The translations under genes and the position numbers were made by a program. From Puniceicoccales bacterium (GTDB lineage: Bacteria; Verrucomicrobiota; Verrucomicrobiia; Opitutales; LL51), in contig JAISMD010000089.1 in NCBI GenBank assembly GCA_031276935.1, positions 1 to 12,505 on the forward strand: a stretch of DNA of 12,505 nucleotides. The letters run 5' to 3'. Below, one piece after another: positions 1-6,080 of this stretch. Within the stretch, counting starts at the first letter, position 1. Every line of letters starts with the position of its first letter. The notes beneath the pieces are model-generated. The model saw only the letters and a list, made by a program, of their open reading frames with translations, made no database searches and was not told the DNA's origin.

Positions 1-610
1 GACCAAACTCCGCTAAAAAAAGTACAATCAAAATGGGTGCCGAAAAACAGAAAAGGACTTCCATAATCTCATCCACAAAGGACATTATAAAGGCTGGGAA
101 ATTGACATCAAAGGTCGGGAAAAACGTAAAGACGGGCCAAATGACGTAACTTTTGTAAATAATCCCAACGAAAAATAAAAATCCACCCATGGTAAAAAAC
201 AGGGTAGCGATCATTTGGGTAAGAAAACTACCGAGAAGGGAAGTTTGAGATCCGGCAACCGGGTCAAAGGTCATGGCCATGGACGACCCCCGTTGAATAT
301 CGATAATGAAACCCACACTATCCGCTATGTAAAAAATAAAACCGGATAGATACCCCAGCAAAGCACCGATCATCACTTCTTTACAAATAAGTAAAATGAT
401 CAAAGCGATGGGGAGCGTACCCGCTGGCAATGTGGGATAAAGCACGGGGAAAAGCGGTAACGCCATGGCAAAAATAACCACATTACGTCCCATTCCCATG
501 ATGTACTGTTTTGCGAATACCGGTGTTAGGGATAACGCCGCCGCAAGACGTACGATGCACATCATCATCAGAAAAAGAACGGACGTCAACTGCTGTACAC
601 CTATGTTCAT
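1..610 (-). CDS. sctT: Type III secretion export apparatus protein SctT (FliR/YscT family), C-terminus cut by window edge
   Basis: SctT is an inner-membrane protein of the T3SS export gate; with SctR and SctS it forms the secretion channel entrance. I translated 203 residues by hand from the ATG at 608-610. The chain is strongly hydrophobic throughout. The segment around residues 104-165 carries the family signature: IDIQRGSSMA, then FDPVAG and QTS, then GGF, and SYVIWP. The QRG...DP..G.QTS..G pattern and the SY..WP ending match injectisome SctT better than flagellar FliR (usually M.G....DP..G.QS). The start overlaps the sctS stop in an ATGA junction with no Shine-Dalgarno sequence, so translational coupling is likely. 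The reading frame is open to base 2; roughly the last quarter of the protein is missing. Family assignment is firm; injectisome versus flagellum is a judgement from motifs. Confidence 0.88.
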   Translation of the reverse strand, partial: MNIGVQQLTSVLFLMMMCIVRLAAALSLTPVFAKQYIMGMGRNVVIFAMALPLFPVLYPTLPAGTLPIALIILLICKEVMIGALLGYLSGFIFYIADSVGFIIDIQRGSSMAMTFDPVAGSQTSLLGSFLTQMIATLFFTMGGFLFFVGIIYKSYVIWPVFTFFPTFDVNFPAFIMSFVDEIMEVLFCFSAPILIVLFLAEFG

Positions 611-876
611 CTAATCATTGATGGGAAATTGGTAAACAGGTTATTCGCAAAGGCGAGTAATTCATCGCCAATCCAATAAGCCGATAGCACTAAGACCAAA
701 ACCGTACAAGATAATTTGATGGCAAAACCGAGAGTCTGTTCCTGGATCTGCGTCAAAGCCTGCAGTAAACTGGTGATGAGACCAACAAATGTAGCAATTA
801 GGATGGGCGGCATGGATAGCATGAGTACGAGAATCATTGCCCTTTCCGTGATATTAATGATAAAATCCTGATTCAT
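607..876 (-). CDS. sctS: Type III secretion export apparatus protein SctS (FliQ/YscS family)
   Basis: SctS is a small two-helix inner-membrane subunit of the T3SS export gate. The product has 89 residues, the usual family length. Two hydrophobic segments (about 13-38 and 52-72) flank the conserved polar loop QALTQIQEQTLGF (residues 39-51). The loop reads TQIQEQTLGFAIKL, as in injectisome YscS-type proteins, whereas flagellar FliQ typically reads TQINE.TL.F.PK. The sequence LSMPP (20-24) is also YscS-like. The start has an AGGAGGT at 891-897 on the minus strand, 14 bases away, plus a G-run immediately before the ATG; no other in-frame start lies between. It is followed by sctT with a 4-base overlap and preceded by prmC after a 67-base gap that may hold a terminator. 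Confidence 0.92.
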   Translation of the reverse strand: MNQDFIINITERAMILVLMLSMPPILIATFVGLITSLLQALTQIQEQTLGFAIKLSCTVLVLVLSAYWIGDELLAFANNLFTNFPSMIR

Positions 877-920
877 ATCCCCCTTCGAATACCTCCTATT
901 TCTAATTAAAATAAAAAAAA

Positions 921-954
921 TAGCAAGTTCCTAAACCATTCCCCTAGGTTTGGG
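921..954 (-). terminator. Possible terminator or attenuator between prmC and sctS
   Basis: On the minus strand CCCAAACC (954-947) can pair with GGTTTAGG (937-930), giving an 8-bp stem with one G-U pair and a 9-base loop that contains the prmC stop codon. A run of eight T follows, but only after a spacer of about 9 bases, which is longer than ideal. If it works, sctS-sctT would be expressed below prmC or from their own promoter; I found no convincing promoter in the gap. Confidence 0.35.
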
Positions 955-1816
955 CGATAAAAAATCGATCATATTTATTTAAATCGCGTAAAATCTCCGT
1001 TCTTCGGAATTGCTCCCCGTACTTTTTTTGCAGCCACTGTGGATGGGACGCAGCGGTTTCCAGTGCAACGATTCCGTTCGGTTTGAGAAAACGGGGAGCT
1101 CCCTTTAAAATGGTCTCCACATGGCCTAAACCCTCATTGGGAGCCACAAGCGCTTCCCTGGGTTCGTACTTCCTAATTTCGTCCTGAGCTCGATCGAATT
1201 CCTCTTGGCTGAGGTAGGGAGGATTAGAAACGATGATATCGAATAACTTCCCTCCCCTTTTTTCCAAAATATCGTACCAATCCGATTCCCCAAATCGCAC
1301 ATTTCCAATTCCATTGGAATACATATTTTCGCGGGCAACTTTCAATGCCAACGGCGATCGATCAATTCCAAAGATCCGACTCCCAGGGAATTTTTTTGCC
1401 AAGGCAATGGCAATGGCTCCACTTCCAGTCCCCAGATCCAGAATCGCCAGTTCCGAACGAGGACCCAACGCATCGGGGAAATGCTTTTTTATGTAGTCCA
1501 TAAGCCACTCGACGAGCCATTCCGTTTCGCTTCTAGGGATGAGAACATTGGCGTTGACCTTCAGTCTTACGTCACAGAAATCGACTTCCCCCAAAATATA
1601 CTGCAAAGGTTCCCGCGCACCACGGCGGAGCAACAATTCCCGAAATCGGGCCTCACTCGCACCGTCGATTGTGCTGCGATGACGCAGGTACAACTCCAGA
1701 CGCGTACACCCCAGGACATGGGCAAATAACCATTCCGCATCGCATTTCGGCCGCTCTATGTTTTTAGAACGGAGAAAAATTGTCGCCTTTGAAAGTAATT
1801 CGATGAGCAACGCCAT
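944..1816 (-). CDS. prmC: Peptide chain release factor N5-glutamine methyltransferase PrmC (HemK)
   Basis: PrmC is a cytosolic enzyme that uses S-adenosylmethionine to methylate the glutamine of the GGQ motif in release factors RF1 and RF2, raising termination efficiency. The protein has 290 residues, normal for the family. The N-terminal helical domain (about 1-85) contains the usual RR...EPLQYILGE segment (64-77). The methyltransferase domain follows, with PRSETEWL (94-101), the SAM-binding DLGTGSG (127-133) and the catalytic NPPY (198-201). The start codon overlaps the previous gene's stop (TAATG), so the two genes are probably co-translated. It often sits beside prfA; here prfA is absent and the neighbours are rplS, a FliO-like gene and sctS. 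Confidence 0.96.
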   Translation of the reverse strand: MALLIELLSKATIFLRSKNIERPKCDAEWLFAHVLGCTRLELYLRHRSTIDGASEARFRELLLRRGAREPLQYILGEVDFCDVRLKVNANVLIPRSETEWLVEWLMDYIKKHFPDALGPRSELAILDLGTGSGAIAIALAKKFPGSRIFGIDRSPLALKVARENMYSNGIGNVRFGESDWYDILEKRGGKLFDIIVSNPPYLSQEEFDRAQDEIRKYEPREALVAPNEGLGHVETILKGAPRFLKPNGIVALETAASHPQWLQKKYGEQFRRTEILRDLNKYDRFFIAQT

Positions 1817-2160
1817 TAACTTCGTTCCAAAATGGGACTCTGGCCCGGAGGATCATTCTCCCGGGTCGGGGAAGTCGCTGTCACCGGAGATTGAGTAATA
1901 TTTTCGGACTTCAATTCACCGATGGAGGTAATGGAATTCGGAGAAATACCGACCAAAAATCTTTGCCCATCACAGTGGATGATCGCAATATAATGACGCC
2001 CACCAATGGGTAAACGTTCCTGGATTTGTAAATCGCTGCTACGGAAAGTCCCTTTTCCCACGGGAAATAGCCAACCCCGTTTGCGAAAGTAGACGAAAAA
2101 ATATCCGCCTAAGGCAAGTAACAGTAGGAAAATGACCGACTTGACCACAATTTCCAACAT
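1816..2160 (-). CDS. FliO-like small membrane protein
   Basis: This 114-residue protein resembles FliO, the small membrane chaperone that helps assemble the FliP (SctR-type) ring of the flagellar export gate. Residues 5-25 form a membrane helix, followed by a basic patch (RKRG, 26-29). A small beta domain (about 43-84) has the FliO pattern: LQIQERLPIGGRHYIAII, then RFLVGIS, then ITSIGEL. The last 30 residues are Ser/Thr/Pro-rich and look disordered. It starts 6 bases after the rplS stop, behind AGGGA, and overlaps prmC by one base. FliO is known from flagella and not from injectisomes, so its place upstream of SctS/SctT-type genes is odd. The match is by residue pattern only; the family is poorly conserved, so the call is moderate. 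Confidence 0.68.
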   Translation of the reverse strand: MLEIVVKSVIFLLLLALGGYFFVYFRKRGWLFPVGKGTFRSSDLQIQERLPIGGRHYIAIIHCDGQRFLVGISPNSITSIGELKSENITQSPVTATSPTRENDPPGQSPILERS

Positions 2161-2166
2161 AAATCC

Positions 2167-2517
2167 CTAGCGTTTCTTTTCCTTGACCTTCATGGCGTCC
2201 TTACCGATGCGCTGGCGGAGGTAGTATAATTTTGCCCGCACCGTTACGCTCTCCCGTTCCACTTCAATGGAAGCAATACTCGGCGAATGTATGGGGAAAA
2301 TACGTTCCACGCCTTCCCCGGCAATGACACGGCGTACCGTAAATGTCGATGCAATGGAGGCGTGCTTCTTAGCGATCACGATGCCAGAAAAAATCTGAAT
2401 ACGTTCCTTTCCTCCCTCGCGAATCTTGACGTGCACCCTAACACCATCGCCAACTTTAAAATTGTCGCGGTCCCTAATCAATTGCCGTGAAGCAATCTCT
2501 TCAATAATCGGATTCAT
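2167..2517 (-). CDS. rplS: Large ribosomal subunit protein bL19
   Basis: bL19 sits at the interface of the 30S and 50S subunits. I chose the start at 2517 because the protein then begins MNPIIEEI, as bL19 proteins do, and an AGGGAAG Shine-Dalgarno lies about 4 bases upstream; a start 15 codons earlier (2562) would add a non-homologous tail. The product has 116 residues, the standard length. Family landmarks are FKVGDGVRVHVKIREG, IFSGIVIAKK, TFTVRRV, GVERIFPIHSPSI and the basic end RAKLYYLRQRIGKDA. It follows trmD closely, the classic rpsP-rimM-trmD-rplS order, although rpsP and rimM are not upstream here. Confidence 0.97.
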   Translation of the reverse strand: MNPIIEEIASRQLIRDRDNFKVGDGVRVHVKIREGGKERIQIFSGIVIAKKHASIASTFTVRRVIAGEGVERIFPIHSPSIASIEVERESVTVRAKLYYLRQRIGKDAMKVKEKKR

Positions 2518-2584
2518 AATCTTCCCTACCACTACAATTGGAGAAGCAAAAATATTAGTCAAACATTTTTACACCATGATTTTG

Positions 2585-3259
2585 CTATTCCTCCAATAAA
2601 TCCGGCCGTAATTTTTCCGTACGCGTCCGACGTTGTTCCTGACGCCACCGTTGAATGGCTCCGTGATCCCCGCTTAAAAGAACTTCCGGTACCGCCATAG
2701 CTTCAAAAACCCTGGGTTGCGTATACTGTGGATGGGCCAGCAATCCGTCACTAAAGGAATCCTGCCGGAGAGAATCATCGTTCCCCAAAACCCCGGGAAC
2801 GTAACGGCAAATAACATCGATGGCAACCGCCGCTGCCAAGGTACCATTGGTTAGAATATAGTCGCCGATGGACAATTCCATGTGTACATATTTATCCCGG
2901 ATACGTTGATCGATTCCCTCGTAATGTCCGGACAAAAAAATGATATGTTCCCGCGTAGCCAAATCTTTTGCAACCGATGTGCTCAGAGGAACACCGTCGG
3001 GGGAAAGGTAGACGACATAACTTTGTTCTCGGCGGAGACTTTGGATTGCATTGACGATGGGTTGGGGACGGAGTACCATACCGGCACCTCCACCGAATGG
3101 ACGATCGTCGACCCTACGATGTTTATCATCCGTAGCCCAATGGCGCAAATTATGGGTACGCAATTGGAGAAATTGGTATTTTTGAGCCCGGGCGAGAATG
3201 GAAGAGTGGAGGAAGCCCTGGAGCATTTCAGGGAAAAGGGAAATAAGATCGATGATCAT
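2585..3259 (-). CDS. trmD: tRNA (guanine-N1)-methyltransferase TrmD
   Basis: TrmD transfers a methyl group from S-adenosylmethionine to N1 of G37 in tRNAs, which prevents +1 frameshifting. The product has 224 residues, at the short end for the family (about 225-255), and ends soon after RPDLLEE. Visible landmarks are DLISLFPEML (4-13), DDRPFGGGAGM (51-61), the trefoil-knot SAM site FLSGHYEGIDQR (108-119) and SIGDYILTNG (130-139), RYVPGVLG (152-159), and the DSFSDGLL segment (167-174) that holds the catalytic aspartate. The common YTRP reads YTQP here. The ATG has no Shine-Dalgarno; its leader is pyrimidine-rich. It begins the left operon, about 130 bases after the terminator of the upstream gene. 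Confidence 0.96.
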   Translation of the reverse strand: MIIDLISLFPEMLQGFLHSSILARAQKYQFLQLRTHNLRHWATDDKHRRVDDRPFGGGAGMVLRPQPIVNAIQSLRREQSYVVYLSPDGVPLSTSVAKDLATREHIIFLSGHYEGIDQRIRDKYVHMELSIGDYILTNGTLAAAVAIDVICRYVPGVLGNDDSLRQDSFSDGLLAHPQYTQPRVFEAMAVPEVLLSGDHGAIQRWRQEQRRTRTEKLRPDLLEE

Positions 3260-3389
3260 GGGTTAGATAAGGGAAAATGGAAGATTGGATTAGAAAAATT
3301 GGGGAAGGATTTAGCAAGATTGTTTTATTCCGATTGTTAGGGAAAACCGGGAACGCTATGAATAGTAACGCTGAGGTAGTCGAAGGGAG

Positions 3390-3423
3390 AAAAAAACCGG
3401 GAGAGTTTATAAAAACCCTCCCG
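3390..3423 (-). terminator. Rho-independent terminator of the coiled-coil secreted protein gene
   Basis: CGGGAG (3398-3403) pairs with CTCCCG (3418-3423). After one A/C mismatch, GTTT pairs with AAAC around an ATAA loop. Read on the minus strand, the stem is followed by a G and then seven T (3396-3390). It lies about 110 bases beyond the stop of the coiled-coil gene and separates it from the trmD operon. The plus-strand side lacks a U-tract, so it acts in one direction. Confidence 0.8.
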
Positions 3424-3534
3424 AATTCATCGAGTATCAACTGTATTATCTTTTTCTAGGGGATGCTTCCCCTTTCCTTACTTTAATATTTCTCAAACTT
3501 CAATTACTTCCATCGAATTTCGAGTTATCATATT

Positions 3535-5817
3535 TCACGGTTTCCTTGGTCGTTGTAGACTGTCTCCGACTTTTTGCGCCCTCTCGGCGGCTTGACGAAG
3601 CGCTTTTTCCCTCTCTTCGTTTATTCTTTTCATCGCCTGCTTTTTGGCATTTAGGCGCTCCTCCATAGTCATTGGTTGTACTGGCATTACTGCCGACACT
3701 TGCATGTCTGCTGACGTGCTGCTCACTACTACCGGATCTTGATCTCCCTTATTTACCGAAGATAGATGCGGGCTTTGGGGTGTTCCTGTTGTAGACACAC
3801 TTCTGAGAAGAGGTGAAACCGGTAATTCCGAATCTGCCTTCGGGCTTTTAGGGTCTGCTTCAAATGCTACTCTGCGACGAGGTGAAACCCTTGGTGTAAC
3901 ATCTGCCTTCGGGCTTTCTTGAAATGTTACCCTGGGACGAGGTGAAACCGGTGGTGTAACATCTGCCGTAGGTAGAAGCGGGCTTTGGGGGTTTTTTGCT
4001 GTAGGCACCTTTTTGGTTCTGGACCCTCGACCTGGTAGTTTAACTACCGAAGAACCACCTACCGAAGCAGATCTTTTTTTCGGCGGCGGCGAAGGTATTT
4101 CTCGCTGTTTGGGTTGCCTATCATCTGGACCTTGGCATACTTTGCGTAGTGTTATTTTCTCATCACCTTTACCTTTCTTCCCTCCCAAAATTCCTTCTGT
4201 CCTCAACTCCCGGCCTAAAAGATCATAGAAAGTTTGTTTTGGTTTTCCATTTCTTATTAGTCCCCTTCCCTCTTTCTCTCTCTCTTTTAATAAGGCTAAG
4301 GCACGCTCAAGTCTTGGACTTACTGCTGGATTCTCATACACGTGTTTTCTAAATTGTAGATACTTTACATATCCCGGATGATTTTTTTTGCTTAAACTTT
4401 CCCGTATGCGATCGAAAGCATAATCTATCTCTTCGTTTTCTTTACCTATGCCCACCAATTTCCCGCAAAGAGAAACCATATCACTATATACTGTAGTGTT
4501 ACAATCTTTCATACCATCCAATAAGCCTTCATTTTTTCCAAAAAGTGCACTTTCCAAAAACCCCGTCCACTCTTTATTTAAGAAGACGTGATATGTATCG
4601 AAGACATGGTCTTTTCGGCCTTTTTGACCTTTTATTTGAATGTTTGTTGCAAATATAGCATTCCTCTTGGTTTGAGGTATCTCAATTTTCGGGAGCTCAT
4701 ACTCCTCAAAGGATGAAAAAATAGAGAGCCGACTTTTTGCCCATTTTTGGCTCACAAGCCCAGAAAGTGCTTTGCCTTCCATTTCATTTAAGTTCATGGT
4801 CTTGCTTTTCCCGCTCTTCACCAGCCCCAAATTAGCATTAATCAATTGATAAATTGCATACGAATACTCTTTGCCCTCATTTGTACCGAGTACTTCATGG
4901 TGTTTGGCCGCAGGCGCTATGAACAAACAGCGAGGCCCCTTGGCATAACGGTAAAAAACAATGGATTCATACACCTTCTGATTTGTATTTTCAGTGTCAT
5001 CGATACCCGGTTGATCTAAGTAACCACAGCAAAGGACATCCCCGTAAGGCTTTAAAACTCCATCTTTGTTGTTTTTTGGATCACTAATCTTTAGCTTTTC
5101 TATTGGCATGAATAAAGGCACATCCGGTAACAAATAGGAAACCTTCGTCGAGGTCTTGTCGTATTTATTGTTGTAAACTTCATATAACCAAAATATGTCG
5201 CTCTTCACAGACCAATCCCACACTGCCTGTGCCGCTGCCTGTTTTTCTTGCTCCGCTGCCTGTTTTCTGGTTTGCATGGTATGCCTATCGACTCCTTGTA
5301 CTTGCATTTCTAGGTCTTCTTTTTGCCGCCATAGGGCTGCTCTTTCATCTTTTAGGGCTGCTATTTCATCTTCTAGGGCTACTATTTCATCTTCTAGGGC
5401 TGCTATTTCCTTTTTTAGGTCTAATCCCTTTGAGTTTTTTGCTTTCCAGTCTAGGTTTTCCATTTGTATTTTTAGGGCTGCTATTTCCTTTCCTAGGGCT
5501 GGTATTTTCTTTTTTTTGTTTGCTATTTCATCTTCTAGGGCTTTTATTTGCTCTTCCAGGGCTATTTTTAGGGCTGCTTGCTGCTCCAGGGCTGCTTCTA
5601 GGGCTGCTTGCGAAGCTCTATTTTGAATAAGGATAGTCCCCGTCCCAGATATTGCCTGCGCCTCCCCTGGATTTATTAACCCCTTTTTCAAAGAAGAGCC
5701 CATGAGGTTTCCTTCGTCATCGTAAGTCGGAAAAGTCACACAATCCCATGCATTCGTTAGAAGCGGCGTCATCAATAACAACACGCCACCCAATATTTTT
5801 TTTATATTTTCATTCAT
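3535..5817 (-). CDS. Large secreted coiled-coil protein with a proline-rich repeat tail, function unknown
   Basis: I do not recognise the family. The 760-residue product starts with a clear signal peptide (basic KK, hydrophobic 8-20, likely cut after TNA at 23). Residues 66-195 form a long coiled coil built from heptads such as EIAALED. Residues about 200-500 look like a folded mixed domain (for example VLCCGYLDQPG at 261-271 and WTGFLESALFG at 417-427). Residues 565-715 are disordered, rich in Pro, Ser, Thr, Arg and Lys, with three tandem repeats at 617-679; two of these contain RVTF and RVAF. A charged helix (717-750) ends the chain. The start has an AAGGA ribosome site 5 bases upstream and a good promoter; a strong terminator follows, so it is probably a single-gene unit. 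The Sec signal argues against direct T3SS delivery. A host- or surface-interaction role is only inference. Confidence 0.85.
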   Translation of the reverse strand: MNENIKKILGGVLLLMTPLLTNAWDCVTFPTYDDEGNLMGSSLKKGLINPGEAQAISGTGTILIQNRASQAALEAALEQQAALKIALEEQIKALEDEIANKKKKIPALGKEIAALKIQMENLDWKAKNSKGLDLKKEIAALEDEIVALEDEIAALKDERAALWRQKEDLEMQVQGVDRHTMQTRKQAAEQEKQAAAQAVWDWSVKSDIFWLYEVYNNKYDKTSTKVSYLLPDVPLFMPIEKLKISDPKNNKDGVLKPYGDVLCCGYLDQPGIDDTENTNQKVYESIVFYRYAKGPRCLFIAPAAKHHEVLGTNEGKEYSYAIYQLINANLGLVKSGKSKTMNLNEMEGKALSGLVSQKWAKSRLSIFSSFEEYELPKIEIPQTKRNAIFATNIQIKGQKGRKDHVFDTYHVFLNKEWTGFLESALFGKNEGLLDGMKDCNTTVYSDMVSLCGKLVGIGKENEEIDYAFDRIRESLSKKNHPGYVKYLQFRKHVYENPAVSPRLERALALLKEREKEGRGLIRNGKPKQTFYDLLGRELRTEGILGGKKGKGDEKITLRKVCQGPDDRQPKQREIPSPPPKKRSASVGGSSVVKLPGRGSRTKKVPTAKNPQSPLLPTADVTPPVSPRPRVTFQESPKADVTPRVSPRRRVAFEADPKSPKADSELPVSPLLRSVSTTGTPQSPHLSSVNKGDQDPVVVSSTSADMQVSAVMPVQPMTMEERLNAKKQAMKRINEEREKALRQAAERAQKVGDSLQRPRKP
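3781..3969 (-). repeat. Three tandem ~60-bp in-frame repeats encoding the SP-rich tail
   Basis: The encoded units are residues 617-636, 637-656 and 660-679 of the coiled-coil protein. Units one and two are near copies (ADVTP.VSPR.RV.F..), 60 bp each. Unit three follows a three-residue insertion (KSP) and has diverged in its second half, losing the RVxF core. At DNA level the plus strand shows repeated cgaggtgaaacc and catctgccttcgggctt blocks. Confidence 0.8.
5308..5622 (-). repeat. Degenerate 21-bp tandem repeats encoding coiled-coil heptads
   Basis: On the plus strand the block TAGGGCTGCTATTTCATCT and close variants recur, most regularly every 21 bases between 5340 and 5410. Each unit encodes one heptad (EIAALED/EIVALED/EIAALKD). 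Because the unit length is a multiple of three, gain or loss of a copy stays in frame. The repeats also open long artificial reading frames on the opposite strand. Confidence 0.85.
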
Positions 5818-5839
5818 TTTTGTCCTTTCTTCTACAATT

Positions 5840-5869
5840 AATACAAAACAATATACGCATCGTAGTCAA
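5840..5869 (-). promoter_or_regulatory. Candidate sigma-70-type promoter for the coiled-coil secreted protein gene
   Basis: On the minus strand a TTGACT -35 element (5869-5864) is followed after 18 bases by TGTATT (5845-5840) as -10. This lies 23 bases upstream of the start codon, in a very AT-rich spacer. The -35 matches 5 of 6 consensus bases and the -10 matches 4 of 6. Confidence 0.5.
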
Positions 5870-6080
5870 CAATTATTTATTGGCAATATTTTTTATGCTT
5901 TTTTTTATTTTTATTCATGTTTTTCATCTAACTTGATTTTTTATGGCCATTTCTTTTGAGCTTTCCATTGCTCGGCCAAAAGATATTTTTCCAAAAAATT
6001 GAAATATCTAAAACATTTCGATGGATTATCCTTGAGGTAGGCACCACTTTTCTTATTTCGTATATTCGTAACGTTTTCCC

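Noticed and set aside
1..876. Labelling the two export genes as flagellar fliQ and fliR
   Set aside because: The families are homologous, but the TQIQEQTL loop and the QRGSSMA...QTS...SY..WP pattern fit the injectisome branch better. The label stays provisional because of the FliO-like neighbour.
2518..2562. Upstream start for rplS giving a 15-residue extension
   Set aside because: The extension is not homologous to bL19, while the start at 2517 gives the canonical MNPII terminus and has a Shine-Dalgarno sequence.
2882..3459. Plus-strand reading frames opposite trmD and the following spacer
   Set aside because: They overlap the well-supported trmD and a minus-strand terminator, and have no recognisable motifs or ribosome sites.
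5195..5630. Long hydrophobic plus-strand reading frames opposite the coiled-coil gene
   Set aside because: They are by-products of the 21-bp repeats, which stay open in every frame; there is no ribosome site, and the minus-strand frame has a signal peptide, a coiled coil and proper initiation signals.
5818..6080. Replication origin at the point where gene direction switches
   Set aside because: The spacer is AT-rich and divergent, but only one poor DnaA-box-like TTATCC is present and no dnaA, dnaN or similar gene is near. It is explained by two divergent promoters.
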